Assembly (NCBI GenBank): GCA_021904315.1
Contig: CM038915.1
Location: 7,874,001-7,938,000 of the forward strand
Length of the DNA: 64,000 nt
Direction of reading: 5' to 3'
Source of the DNA: Sphagnum magellanicum
Taxonomy: Eukaryota > Streptophyta > Sphagnopsida > Sphagnales > Sphagnaceae
The notes under the pieces are model-generated. The model made no database searches. It was not told where the DNA came from and saw only the letters and a program-made list of their open reading frames with translations. The translations under genes and the position numbers were made by a program. This document shows positions 21,588-34,275 of the stretch, piece by piece (positions within the stretch are counted from its first letter, which is position 1; the number at the start of each line of letters is the position of its first letter).

Positions 21588-21989
21588 CAGATCAAATCTT
21601 CTGATGCATGAATCCAATTCATACTGCCCTAAGCAAAAAGCATTTGCACACAAATTCAAGGTGGAGCTTTGTTCATCGAAACTCACAAGACAATCTGATG
21701 GTGGAATTTTCTAGGATGGTTTGGTTTTTCCAGAAGAGTTTTATACACTTTGGTGGAACCTCTTGCTTGATCAATATGGAGTCAGGTGTTTTGTTAAAAG
21801 TTGTACAAACCCTAACTAGTATGGGATATAGGTTTGATATGAGCATATCAAACAGATTCTGTGAATTAGTTCAAGATCAGACACAGACAGTGCACACAGT
21901 GTTATGCCTCCAGTTATCTTCACCATCCACACCGGGGTCAAATTGTAGACGGTACTGATTTTGACTGTCGTGGTATGTGTTGTTTCCAC
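21588..21989. other. 3' flank of reductase copy 2
   Basis: Conserved 3' flank matching 11579-11980. The unit is interrupted at 21990 by the Mutator-like element and resumes at 26271. Confidence 0.6.
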
Positions 21990-22769
21990 TAAATACATGG
22001 CCAGAGTGAATTAACAGCCACCAATGCACCAGTTGGCCGTTCTGTCCACTGGATGGGTTGCGTTTTTTCATTCGGCGCCGGATGGGGCTCATCACAGTTG
22101 ATTTCTTTTTGCTGCTGACCACTGTACTTTTTTTTTTTTTTTTTTTTTTTGGTTCTTGGCCGTTTTTCCTGGACCTGACCTCACACATAGCTACCCTGCT
22201 CACTTTCCTACCCTCATAAGTATTGCACCAACCTACTGACACAGCTACCCTAATAACTAGTTATCCTACTGACCTAGCTATTATACTAACCACCTACCCT
22301 ACTAACCTAGCTACTCTATTAATTACATACCCTACTAACTTAACCATTAGGTTTAGGGTTGAGACACAAATTAATTAATAAGTTTTTCACAAATGTATAG
22401 TAATTAATCTAAAGTAGGCTAAATTTGGGGGGAAAATTTTAGGGTTTACACATATGTGAAGTAATACAATTGCATTTTATATTTTCTTCTAAAAGAGTGG
22501 AAAAATTAGGTTGGAAAGATCACACAAAGATAAAAGACATATCTTCTCTTTTGGTTTTATATGAAATTTATTTGATTATTTTTAAATATTAACGTATTTT
22601 CTTTCAGTTAATAAATATTTATAGTTTAAAACCGTTGAATTTTGGTTTTTAATTTTTTTCCTATGTTTTTTCAAATTTTTTATTTTGCATTATATGATTT
22701 GTATAGCTTGTATAATTTTTTAGGTTTAGGTCATATATCACTAAGACTTTTTTTTGTTAGGGTTTGGTA

Positions 22770-22885
22770 AAAGTAAGTACAAGTGCAAGTATTGAAATTA
22801 TGCCCCAAAATTCTAGTTGGTAAAAGTAAGTACAGGTGTAGATATTGCAACGAAACCCCAAAATTCTAGTTGGTAAAGGTAAGTA
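22770..22885. repeat. Tandem repeat inside the MULE (CCCCAAAATTCTAGTTGG)
   Basis: Two to three copies of a ~60-bp repeat containing CCCCAAAATTCTAGTTGGTA followed by AAGTAAGTA. Confidence 0.7.
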
Positions 22886-22924
22886 TAAGTTTGGGTATTT
22901 CAAGTTGAAATGAAAAAACAAACC

Positions 22925-23730
22925 TAAATGTAATACCCACGTTTCAAAAAAACCCATCTAAATAGTTTGGATACCCTTAAGTGAAGACCTAGCCCTAAAC
23001 ACAATATGCATATGCAAAGTCACTTTGAAATAACCCAACCCTAAATGCAATACCTGCACTTTGGGTCACTTCGAAAGGACGCATGTAAGGTTTAAGCTTT
23101 CTTTATATGAAGATCTTACCTTAAATGCAATACTTGCATTTAGGGTCACTCCGAAAGTATGCATGTGGGGTTTAGGGTTCTTTATATGAAGATCCCACCC
23201 TAAATGCAATACCTGCATTTATGGTTTAGGTTTAAAATTTAAGACATATAAATTAATTAACTTTTTTTTTTCAAATCTATAACAATTAAAATAAATATAA
23301 GGTGCATTTTGGGCATAATTTTTAGGGTTTAAACATATGTAAAATAATGTAATGTCATTTTATATATTTTATAGGAAATTGAAAAAACTTAACTTGAAAA
23401 TATTACCAATGGTAAGAGATATACATTTTTTTTACATTTTTCTAAATGCAATATCCGTATTCAAGTTCGTTTCGATATAACCATTAGGTGATTTAGGTAA
23501 CCTAAGGTGTAAACCTAACCATAAATGCAATTCCCACATGTAGGGTCATTTCGAAATAACTAGAATGTAGTTTGAGTGACCTTTCAATGAAAACCAAAAT
23601 TTATATGTAATACCTACATGCAAGTTCATTTTGAAATAATCCATAGGTGATTTAAACATCCTTAGGTGAATAATCAACCTTAAATGTAATACCCACATGT
23701 AAGGTCATTTTCAAAATAAATGGTTTGGGT
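22925..23730. repeat. Degenerate repeats of ~75 bp inside the MULE
   Basis: Repeated phrase CCTAAATGCAATACC(T/C)GCA(T/C)TT, GGGTCACT(T/C)CGAAA and TTTATATGAAGATC, well preserved at 22985-23225 and weaker to about 23730. Confidence 0.6.
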
Positions 23731-24109
23731 ACCCAAAATATGTCTCTTTATATACTTAAATCAATTTTATAACAATTAATTATCATGAATAATTATTTTA
23801 AAATCATGATTTGAGTAACTTATCAACATAAAAAATATAATTAAGATAATAAATTAAATATCAAATTATAACTTGATTTTGTGATCTAAATTTTAATATT
23901 TGAATAATTAAGGTTCAACCAAATAATCAATTAATTAATATTTTGTGACTGATATTTAAAATATGATAATCAATCATTTATATTATCTAAAATATTTTTA
24001 AAATATTTCCTTAATTATGACATTATTTGTCGATATTTAGATTAGATTATTTTGTCATATGAGTCCCATAAATATTATAATGGAAACTTATATGCAAGTA
24101 TGGCAAAAG

Positions 24110-24315
24110 ATGTTAAAAATCAACAACTATTTATAGACCTATATGTGGGTACTATAATGGATGTTAAAAAAATCAATTACTAGACCTATGTGTGAGTATT
24201 ACAATGAATGTAAAAAAAACCAACAACTATTTACAAAAACTATATGTGGGTATTGTAATGGATGTAAAAAAACCAACAACTATTTACAAGACCTATATGT
24301 GAGTATTGCATATTT
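24110..24315. repeat. ~62-bp tandem repeat inside the MULE
   Basis: Four copies containing CAACAACTATTTACA, CCTATATGTGRGTATT and AATGGATGTAAAAAAA. Confidence 0.7.
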
Positions 24316-25057
24316 GAAATGACCTTATGGAAATTATAATAGAAAGGATATAAGTATTGCACAATGTTCATTTTGATCTTTGTAAACCCTAGACAAATTA
24401 AAGTTATATATTCATATGGGCCTATTTAAATTTTGATTCTTACATCTAAAGTACTAAGAAGATTATGAAAAAGAAGACACATATAATTAACCATATACCC
24501 ATCAAACAAGTGTGACTAGAGGAAAATATTATATTGATAAAAGATGTACAAATATGGGTGGATCAAAAAACTACTAAATAACACAATGAAAAAAAAGGTT
24601 CTTTATAATATATCAAAGGACCAAAGTTCAAAAATTAGATAGTTCAAAAATTGGATAGTCCAAAAAATGAAAAGGCTGAAAAAACCTAATTGATTATATA
24701 AAATGAAAACCCTAAACCATATCATTATCTACGTTCTTATGTTTAGCTCGGTAAGAAGTTGCTACATTTGCAGCCTTTGATGCATGACGAACAATGTACA
24801 AATGGCAACATTGTATTTCAACCTTAACTGCATTTACAACGAACTCTTCCTTTGCTATGCCTTAAACCCTATAAACACCCAAAAACCACCAAATTAAACC
24901 TTAACACCACCAAAGAAAAAGACAATGGCATGTTGTTATGCCATCATCTTCTTCTTAGACAAAGAAAAGAAGGTCACGGTGTTGTCTTTTTTTTCTTTTT
25001 CTCAAACACAAAGAAGATAAAACACACAAGAAAACATTAAAAAAAAAAAACAAAAGA

Positions 25058-25880
25058 AGGGAGGGAGCTTACCTTCAAGCTCCCGTTTTGCCTTCTCACT
25101 TTTGGTTCTCGCTTCTGCCTTCTCGTTTTTGCACTTCCGTTTCATGTGTTTTCTCCCTGGCATCTTCTTCCTTTCAAGTAGTAAGAAAAAAAAAACACAA
25201 AGAAAAAAAAACCATAGAGAAGAAAAAACATGTAAAGAAGGGAAGGAGCTTACTTTCAAGCTCCTACTCTGCCCTCTCACTTTTGACTTTTGCTTTTGCT
25301 TTCTTGTTTTACACTTTCATTTCAAATGTTTTATCCTGACATCTTCTTTTTATCAAGTAGAAGAAAAAAAAAAAAACCACAGAGAAAAAAAAATATGCAG
25401 AAAAAAAGAAGGAGCTTACCTTCAAGCTTTTGTTTTACCCTTTCAATTTTGGCTCTTGTTTCTGACTTCTGACTTTTGCACTTTTATTTCAAGTGCTCTT
25501 TCTTAGTATCTTCTTTTTTTCAAGCAAAAAACAAAAAAAACGCAAAAAAAAAAACCCATAGAGAAGAAAAAAAATGCAAATAAGGGAAGGAGCTTACTTT
25601 CAAGCTTTTGCTTTGCCTTCTCATTTTTGGCTCCTACTTCTACCCTTTCGTTTCAAGCGCTTTCTCCTAACATCTTCTTCTTTTCAAACAAAAGAAAAAA
25701 AAAAAACACAATGAAAAAAAAAACCATAGAGAAGAAAAAATGCAGAAAAAGGAGGGAACTTACCTCTTTTCAAACAGAAAAAAAGAAAAAAAAACATAAA
25801 GAAAGGAGGGAGTTTACCTCTTGTCAAATAGAAGAAAAAAAAAAAAAAACCACAAAGAGAAAGAGACCATAGAGAAGAAA
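25058..25880. repeat. ~175-bp strand-asymmetric tandem repeat in the MULE
   Basis: Repeats at about 25064, 25245, 25411 and 25588, then shortened ones at 25750 and 25803. Each has GGGAGGGAGCTTACCTTCAAG, a pyrimidine-rich half with CTTCTCACTTTTGGCTC, then a purine-rich half of AAGAAAAAAAAAACCA type. Open frames across it are by-products of the strand bias. Confidence 0.75.
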
Positions 25881-26279
25881 AAGAAATGTAGAGAAGGTAA
25901 TCTTTTCTCCCTTTTGCATTTGGGATGAAGCACTCCTCTTGCTTTTTCTTCTCCAAATTCCTTCAACGTTGAGCTTTCCACCTTCCTCAAGTCTTGTGTC
26001 TACATCTCCTCGAAACTCTATGCTACTCAAGCTCATGAGCTCTTCTAAGCTTTGGAGATGGAGTGAGCAGGAAATGAGGTGAGGGAGGTAGGAGGGCGGA
26101 GGTAGGTAGGAGGGGGGGAAGTAGGTAGGAGGGGAAAATTTTGGGGCAGAGAAGGGGGCTGAAAAATCCCTGGGCAAGGCAAGAGGATGTGTTTTTGGTT
26201 CATCCCCAAAACGGCTTGAACGGCCTCATCCTGAACTGGTGCATTGGTGACTGTTGTTTCACTCCAGCCCTAAATACAT

Positions 26280-27135
26280 TATGTCTCAAAACAATTGCAC
26301 AAGACATGTCTTGTTTATGTGACACCAAGGCTCTTTTCTCCAATGCTCCCATAATATTGATGGACTCACCATGTCCCACCTCAACACCTGAGACATTACA
26401 CTCCGTTTTGTAGGAATATTCCCCTCTCCCTTTGTAGTAACCTGCAACCTTCCTGCCACACCCCTTTTTTCTGGCAATTGCATTACTAGCATTTCTACAA
26501 CCTAGGGTTGTAACTCCCTCCTCTCCCTTGAACAATTCTGACACCCAATATTGTCCCTGCAATCCTTGTGCACCAATACGTGCAAGTCACCAGTGACTAT
26601 GTGACAAGGTTGCAACCAACACCTGCGTGTTGCCAGCCACCCAACTCTTATAAACCCTCTAAAATTTAGTAGGGAAGGTATAGTCAAGTACCTTTTCTTG
26701 TGGTACAAGTTGAATGCCACGGCACATGAATTGAAGAACATTTAGCAAAATTCAAGGATGCAGCAAGCACCGGTGAAGACAATGATGAACAAAAGTCATG
26801 TGACAAGCTCTTCAAGAGTAGCATTTCCAAGGTGATGAATATGCTGGAACAATGCTTTCACATTCAGCTAGTTTTGATCCCATAATGTCTTGAAATATTT
26901 CTACTTGTCGAGTGGTCATGCCATATTCAGATCCAAAGCCACCAAGTCTTGCCCCACCACATCCTTGCAAATTCAAAAAATCATTTTTATTCAAAAAAGT
27001 TAAAATCTACGAATGCAATAGAAATTAAGGATATCTTGTTTAGGTTAAACATACACTTGATGAAAAAAATTTAGGGTTAAATTATGTGGATCAACACTTT
27101 TAGTGTTGAGGCATCTATATTTCACTCATCTGAAT
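26280..27135. other. 3' flank of reductase copy 2, continued
   Basis: Resumes the unit sequence after the MULE, matching 11985-12835. No gene recognised. Confidence 0.6.
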
Positions 27136-27139
27136 TGTA

Positions 27140-27530
27140 AAACACCAAAGCACAAACCCCAGACTCATTGATCACAAAACAACATAACTCAAAAACCCAA
27201 AAAATCAGGTTCCCAAACGCATTAATCACAACTGAACAAATAGAAAAAAAATCAAGAATTGTAGAATTCATAACAATAGAACTCCAAAAATTCAGATTTC
27301 AAAACTTCAAAACAAGAAAATTTAGAACTTTAAAAACTCTACAAACTCCAAACCCAAAACTCCAAAAACCCAAAATTCTTGAAAGTCTAAAAACTCAAAA
27401 CCATAAAAACTCTAAAAATTCAAAACTAAGAAACTCCAAAAATTCAAAGCTACATAAATTCTAGAGACTTAAAACTCCAGACTTAGAAATTTCAGAAACT
27501 TAAAAGGAATCAACTACTGAAATTCAATAG
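27140..27530. repeat. A/C-rich degenerate AACTCCAAAAACTC repeat, unit 2
   Basis: Counterpart of 12850-13240. A 98-codon plus frame across it is Lys/Asn/Thr low-complexity and not a gene. Confidence 0.7.
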
Positions 27531-28146
27531 TCAACATAAAGTTCCAAAATAAAAAAATACCCAATCCCAAACATGCATCTTCATGAAATCAAGATGTTCT
27601 ACACTCTATCATCCTCTCCACATTCTTCCTTTAAAATCATTATTGTGCTTGTGTTATAATAATAAGATTGTTGTTGACACAACAATGTTTCAATAACATG
27701 CTTAACCATTGTCCATTTACTACCAACAATTTTATTTTTTTTTGATGTTATTAGAAAGCTAGAAAATTAGGAACTATCAATAGTGCCTAGTAATTTTAAG
27801 GTAGGAATTGATTTTAGATGAACAACGTAAGTGATGTTGATAGGACAATTCTAAAGGTTGATGAAGACATGGCCAAATGTTGTGTTATTGTTAACAATAT
27901 GAAGTAATGGCTATGGAAAGATGGCATCCAACCTATTGTACTTGGGCAACTCTTTTTGAACATGTTCCAAAATGTGTTTTCAAAATCAATTGTAGATCCA
28001 CTAGTATTTGGTACATGTACAAATACATTTTCTTCATTTGCAAAAGTAACAATAGGTAACACATTGTTCATGGTATTCATAGAAGTAAAGGTTGTAAAAA
28101 CACTAACACAAGAAAGATCATCAACAACTTTAGAAGTCAACATAGT

Positions 28147-30624
28147 TGCCGCACTCCCAAGTTTCTTAATAGATTCAAATGTGAGTCTAAAGTGAAAGCA
28201 ACGGAAGGTAAGGAGTTGGGGCATGCTCTCTAGTTCACAACACTTTTGGGGTAAAGGGGCATGCTAGAGCTTCGGGATGGGGACTACGAAGAGCGATAAG
28301 CATATCAATTACTCACACGAACCTGCACAAACCAAATAACAAGTTGGTTAATGTGTTGTTGGAGCACTTTTGGTGCACGGATGAGCCACGGGCAAACACA
28401 GACTCACAAGACTCATCATGGCCAAAACTTGGGGGAAGCCACCACCTTTTCCCTTATATTATTCTATGTGCCTAGCCACGGGGCTAGCACCTAAATGTCA
28501 TTTTGTCCCGAAACTCCCAACTTGGGAATCTCGAAATTCGGACTTCTACAACTTTGGAGGCTTATAACTTTGTGCGCAGACCTCTAATTGAAATGAAGTC
28601 CAAAGCGAGGTTGTAGCCTTCGTCAAGAGCTTTCCAATGGTATGTGGCACACCACCTGCATGCAAGAATATTAGGGCGATTCTTGATTTTTAGTGTTCGG
28701 GAGTCAAGTTGGCAATTTGACTCGCGGGCCTTCTTTTGGCCATAACATATGTTTTAAGTGCCCAAATGGGTCATGCGAGCCCATTTTAAAGATCTATGTT
28801 CCAAAAACTTTTTAATGATATAAGGAACTTTTCAAACCAATGAGTGTTGACCCATGAAATCGTCCTTTGAAGATTCGAAAGTCCATCGCGACTCCAACTC
28901 CCAAAGTGGGAACTCACTTGGGAGTGTGGTGGTTCAATCTTTCACATTTTCTTACACTCCCAAGAACATGAAATGTGACTTTCGGGCTTCATTTTTGGCC
29001 CGCACCTTTGCCAACCTTTGGCTTGGTCATAAACCCAAAGCTAAGGTTGCAATAGTCTCCCCCACTAGAAAAGAGGTTAATGTCCTCATTGACACTTAAA
29101 ACTTATTTCTTCAATGTAACTGTTTTCATTTGGATCCTTGGCCATTGATTGCCAACTTAGTAGGATTAGACCTTGCCTCAAGCTGACTTAAGTGTCCCTA
29201 AGTTTCCAACATTTTCTTAGTAAGTCCAAAGGGTCTCAGGGAAAACCCTTAACCTTTGCTTCGCCAAAAGACCTAAATTGACACACTCCCAAGTCCCTTG
29301 CTAGACCCACTTGAGGGTCCAAGTACGTTGAATTACGGAAAGTTGGGACTTGAGGGTCGCTCCCGACTTCCAACACAAAAAGGGGGTAGAGGGGCGGGCT
29401 GGAAGTCTCGGGATTAGACTAGGAAGAGGGACAAGTATTATCTCATTCGAATTTGCATCCAAAACCAACCACAAGGGCGTTAGTTCACATTCGGGAACAC
29501 CCTTGGGTGTTGGGACAAGCCACGGGCACTTGGACACACTTGACTCACCACGGCCCGGACTCAGGGGAAGCCATCACCTACCCCCATATAGTATTCTCTG
29601 CAGCTCTCGGTGGAGGCTACATTCAAATGGCTTTTTTTCCCGGGACTCCCAAGGAGGAGTTCTAAAACTGTCTCGGGTTAGAGTCCTGGGACTTTGGGAG
29701 CTCATATCTCCCGGCTCCGACCTCCGATTGGAATGAGGTCTAAACCAAAATTTTAACTCTCCTCGAGAGCTTTCCAACGCCATGTTGCACTCCTTCAGCA
29801 GACGTTAGGAAAAGGTCGATTCCCGACTTTTAATGGTCGGGAGTTAAACTGCCAGTTTGCCTCCCGGCCCTTCTTTTGCCCATAACTTGGGCTACAGATG
29901 TGCAAATGGCACATGCAAGGCCATTTTGGGCATCTACACTTCAAGACCTTTCCATTGATATAAAGAACACCTCAATGAAAGGTGTTTTGACCCTTGAACT
30001 CGAGCTCTAAATTTTTAGGAGTCCCGGAGGACTCCAACTTCTCACTTTTGGGGGTGTGAGTTTCATCCTCACACTTATCCCAAAGTGGGGTTGCGATATA
30101 AACTAGCCTAATTGATGAAGCCTTCATTTGGGAGGCAATTATTCAATCCTTCCCTTCATGAGGAACCCAAACCAAGTTTAATCATGACCTAAATTACTTG
30201 ACATGATTCATTTCCCAACCTTGCGCCTTCATCACAACAATCAAGCATAACTAATGGTATGCCTATCAAAGTACAAAAAACAACATCTAGGTTTTGCCAA
30301 AACCTAAGTCCCAACCTACACGATTATAGTACGTGAACGGCGTCATGATTTCCCATGTTGGCCACCACTACAAACCAACCTTTTGGGATGCACTTTAAGC
30401 ATGTACGCATCCCTATAAGCTCACCTTGTTCGCCTCCTTTTTGGGGGCCAAGGTTCTCTTAGCCCCAATGTGGGAGTCTGATTTTGATTTGGGTTTACGC
30501 AAGAAAGTTCCATTTGTCCATGCCAAAAGTGCTGTGAGCTAAGGAACATGCCCCAATTCCTTATTTTCACTATTTTCACCTTAGATTCATATTTGAGTCT
30601 ATCAACAAACTTGGGAGTGCGTCA
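28147..30624. mobile_element. Composite LTR-derived element with inverted ends, TSD ATAGT/ATAGC
   Basis: Begins with a family A LTR (28147-29054, ending in TA rather than CA), continues with ~750 bp of unique sequence, and ends with ~110 bp that is the inverted copy of the LTR start (TTGGGAGTGCGTCA at the right edge). Flanked by ATAGT (28142-28146) and ATAGC (30625-30629). An 820-bp LTR is nested inside. The same insertion is in unit 4 at 37108-38755 with a perfect ATAGT duplication. CTCCCCCACTAGAAA next to the LTR would be a purine-rich tract on the other strand. Confidence 0.75.
29279..30098 (+). mobile_element. Nested solo LTR, divergent family A relative
   Basis: 820 bp starting TGACACACTCCCAAGTCCC and ending GGGGTTGCGATA, flanked by TAAAT (29274-29278) and TAAAC (30099-30103). 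Unit 4 has the empty site (AAAGACTTAAACTAACC near 38222), which confirms the insertion. It shares ends and the TTTTGCCCATAACTTG-like segment with the other LTRs but is diverged throughout. Confidence 0.8.
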
Positions 30625-33227
30625 ATAGCAATAGAAAGGTCATCATTCATAATATGATAGTCAATTCTCACAACAACAAAAACAGTCACAAAATTGATAT
30701 CATTAGTCCATCAACAATTATGTTTTCTTTAACATAGTGTTGAACTTGCATTTCAAAAAAAACCTCAACAATGAAAGAAAAAAACTTACAATACTTCAAA
30801 GCCAAATATGACAAACATTATCATGAAACCTTAAAGTGGTTTTCGAAAAACAAACCTAGTGTGCTTCTTTAGGTGTTTTCACATTAATTTCAAAATAATT
30901 TATAATGGATTTTGGAATTATTGTACACAATTTTGATATCTGCATGCAACTTTCAACAAAATCAGATACAAAAAATAGTTTTCAATAAAAAACACAACCT
31001 CAAAAATAAATTGCAACTACTTACCTTTGTTTTTCCATAAGCAACAATCTCTTCAACAAATGTTTTTTCATAGCATAACAATTGATTAAATTTCACATCT
31101 CCATTAATAACACATTGCATGGCTCGATCTTAAAGATGTTTATCTATTTTGTTATACCTACACACACAACAAACAACAAAAACGTAAAAAGAAGATGATA
31201 GAAATTAAAAAGTAACAAACAAAAATATAAAACAAAAGCAAATGAAAACAGAAACAAGAAAAATTTCCTTAAAAAATTACTTTCCATATATATACAAATG
31301 CCTCCTCCATTCCAGTGATTCTAACACCTCAGCTAGTTGTATTTGAAAGTACCTTATTTGTCAAATTTGGAAAATCATTAATGAATTTGTCCATAATTGG
31401 TTCCGACCAATTGGAATAGTTGTGAATTGAACATCATTAGAAAACCTCCATTTAGGTTTAGATTCCAAAAATAATATATGTGGTCTAGCCTTATCAATAA
31501 CCCAAGAAGTAAAATGATGATGAACAAGTTCTTTGATAATCACAATAACATCAGTAACTAGGTAGTCAACAATAGGCCTAAGCCGATCAACAAAACACTA
31601 GGTGATGTCAATCTTCTAGTTCTTGGAAACACTTTGACAAAACCTTAGAACAATAGTAATAGGCATTGAAACCAAATTAAATTCACCAAAATCAACATTA
31701 CAAAATTTACAACACCCCTTGATTAAAAGATTTTGCATGTAAAAATAACCAAATTTGAGGTTCAAACTGCAAGGAGATGTAGGTTGACATGTTGCTTGGG
31801 CCAACATCCTTTTTTTTTTTTTTCAATAGATTGAATGTTAAATTTATTCATTAATTTGCCAGGACCAGCAGTCAATAGTTGAAAAGTTGTTTCATTTCCA
31901 ACAACTTTCATATCATGGTACCTTACATCTTTGAATATGTTAAAGGGAATTGGAGGTGTTTGACCTGATTCCATGCCTTGTTATTCCTGCTTTTATTTAA
32001 TAAGTCTTTCAATACTACATATCAAGGCTTGAATGGTGCAAAATAAACAAGTCAAGAAACATAACAAAAGCTCAAACCTACACAAGCACAAACCAATTAG
32101 AAAAGATAAAAATAGCCTAAAGCCTAAACAAAAATCCTCAACCTAAAACCAGAAAAAAACATCAAGTATACAAGAAATGTTTCTAATAAATAAAAACTTG
32201 AAACCTAAACATAAACCCCAAACTTAAAACCTTCAAATAAACCCTAAACCTAAAACCTTAACATAAACCTTAGACCTAATATAGAAAAAAGAAACACATA
32301 ACTTATAGAAGCATAGACAAAATAGAAAGAAGAAAAAGACATGATGAAAAAAAAACCCAATTATTAAAAACTTTCAAGAAATGGTAAAGAATTGTACTTG
32401 GTTCGAGGATGTAGGCCACCAATTTTTTCTACAATATACAAAATAAAAGATGACAACATATCCTCAAGGTCCTTGATTGAACCTTCTTCTTCAAGCAAAT
32501 TAGTAACAAATTTCATTGTGTCAAAACCACGAAACGATCTCCATTCATTGAAAACATTCATTGCCCAAAGCTCAATGTGCTTGCTCATTTTTCAATTTCC
32601 CCTGTTAACATTTTCCAAAATCCTTATCATTAATTTCAAGAAATCAAGATTTGAAAATTGGCTCCCTAATAGGAAATTCATAATTAATCCTTTCAACAAC
32701 CTCATTCCTAATATCACATTAACATGAATAAAAGGAAAAGATGCAAAAGTAACAACATCAAAATTTAAATGGAAACTTGGATCAAGTACAAGAGGAGGCA
32801 TAGGAGAAGGTACATAAATAAAAACCTCATTGCAAGGATCAACAACAAATGCAAATGTGGAGGCATTAGGAAAGAAATCAAACTTGTCTTCTAAATGTAA
32901 ACTGATGTAAGGGTTTCAAAAATGCCCACAAGAATCACTAGTTGCTTCAAGATGTATTATAATAGAATAAGGAAGAGGCTTATTACTATTAAGATGCAAC
33001 TAAATGGAATTAGCAAGAGGTTTATCAACAAAAAAGGTAACATTAGATTCATGAAGTTTAGTGCACTGCACATAAATGTCATCTCCATTAATGGAAAACA
33101 ACAATTCATCAAAGACATTAGTAGTCAATGATGGTGTAATAAAAGGTGTAGTAGGACAAAAACCATAAGGATGTAGGTCAAAGAATTCATTGGATAAAAA
33201 AGAAGATGAAGGAAGGATCTCTTTCAA

Positions 33228-33510
33228 TTAGGTGCAAACATAAGGTGCAATGAAAAATACAAAAACAATTGTGATATGGGAAACACGATGATGCCCTAAC
33301 GCCAATGGCAAATAAAAAAAATACAAAAAAAAATCATCACGAAGATGCACCAGAAAAAAAACATGCACAATCAAACAATAAAGGAATTAAAATAAGATAT
33401 GAATGGGGGAAAAAAAAAAAAATTGAAGGAGAGGAGATTTTCATAGCAACGTGCAAAATTGAAATACAATGAAATAGAAGTGTAGCCAGTGAAGAAGAGA
33501 AGTTGATTGT
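33228..33510. other. Shortened spacer, unit 3
   Basis: Matches the latter part of the spacer in other units. About 0.5 kb including the recombinase start is missing at the 33227 junction. Confidence 0.5.
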
Positions 33511-33890
33511 CAAAATGAATGCAATGAAGAGCCAATAACAAAACAAATGCATGAAGTGTGCACTCAAGAGAAGGAAATCAAAAATAGCAAAATGGAAAGA
33601 ATGCAAAAAAAAATTAACATCAACTATTGTGAGAAGTGCACACTAAAGAAAAGGAACACAAGAACACCAAAATGAAAGAATGCAATGAGGAGTTGGCAAC
33701 ATCTACTATAAGAAGTGCGTAGAGAAAAGAAGGAACACAAGAATAAAAAAATGAAAACAAAGCAATGAGAAGCTGACATCAACTACTACAAAAAATGCGC
33801 ACTGAAAAGAAAAAAAAGTAAGAACAACAAATTGAAATCAATGCAACAAACATATGACAACATCTATTGCCAGAAATGAACACCAAAAAA
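33510..33890. repeat. ~80-bp minisatellite, unit 3
   Basis: Counterpart of 9195-9580, with GAATGCAATGAAGAG and GTGCACTCAAGAGAAGG anchors. Confidence 0.7.
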
Positions 33891-34275
33891 AAAGGGGGGC
33901 AAGAACATCACCTCAATAAATAGCTATGGTTTAACCTAAAACGATGAAATGATGAATAGAAAAATGTACGTGTCATTTTAAGGCTTCTTTCCATTGAAAA
34001 GATGCACCAAAAGAAACACCTTTAGATTATAAAAAATTGGGGCGCTTTACCTAAGGGTTTAGGGTTTAAATAGGGTTTACCCTATACCCTAAACCTAGAC
34101 CCTTCGCCTATTCAAATAAAATTTGGCTGAGACGCTAGACGGATGCTTCCGTGCTAAATCTCTAAATACCTCCCCAAGAAAATCCCCACCAAGGCTCCCA
34201 TGGCCCCAAAAACAACTTCAGCTTTTTCCTTAGGAATATCGTCGTCGTATATTGTCGAAAGCCTGGAAGAAAAAG

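Larger units (their letters stand above)
21999..26270. mobile_element. Non-autonomous Mutator-like element (MULE), 9-bp TSD
   Basis: 4272 bp bounded by exact 9-bp repeats TAAATACAT (21990-21998 and 26271-26279). Terminal inverted repeats: the left end GGCCAGAGTGAATTAACAGC and the inverted right end GGGCTGGAGTGAAACAACAG share about 38 bp, including CACCAATGCACCAGTT. Units 1, 3 and 4 have the uninterrupted site. A 9-bp TSD and long G-starting TIRs are characteristic of Mutator-type elements. No transposase frame is seen; the interior is AT-rich with several tandem-repeat blocks, so it would depend on a transposase in trans. Confidence 0.88.
15100..31809. repeat. Tandem unit 2 of the array (enlarged by insertions)
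   Basis: Same content and order as unit 1 but 16.7 kb long. A solo LTR plus internal duplication (~2.1 kb), a Mutator-like element (4.27 kb) and a composite LTR element (2.48 kb) account for the excess; removing them leaves about 7.8 kb. Confidence 0.85.
27790..33227 (-). pseudogene. Crypton/DUF3504-like tyrosine recombinase, copy 3
   Basis: Same block order on the minus strand as copy 2: FDLHPYGFCPTTPFITP (about 33160), LWAMNVFNEWRSFRGFD (32570-32520), SSFILYIVEKIGGLHPRTKY (32450-32390), IPFNIFKDVRYHDMKVVGNE (31950-31890), YFYMQNLLIKGCCKF (about 31745-31700; IKG in place of IRG), KPKWRFSNDVQFTTIPIGRN (31465-31405), a LTNK-type block near 31375, and the C-terminal exon at 28140-27790. The start region is deleted: at 33227 the sequence jumps to a point about 0.5 kb further into the spacer, relative to unit 4. 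A composite LTR element (28147-30624) splits the C-terminal exon. Non-functional. Confidence 0.55.

Noticed and set aside
25058..25880. Regularly spaced repeats resembling a CRISPR array
   Set aside because: Spacers are not unique, unit length is ~175 bp, and the DNA is from a plant nucleus.
25684..26177. Phe/Lys-rich ORFs on both strands near 25.1-26.2 kb
   Set aside because: They are translations of the purine/pyrimidine-biased tandem repeats inside the Mutator-like element.
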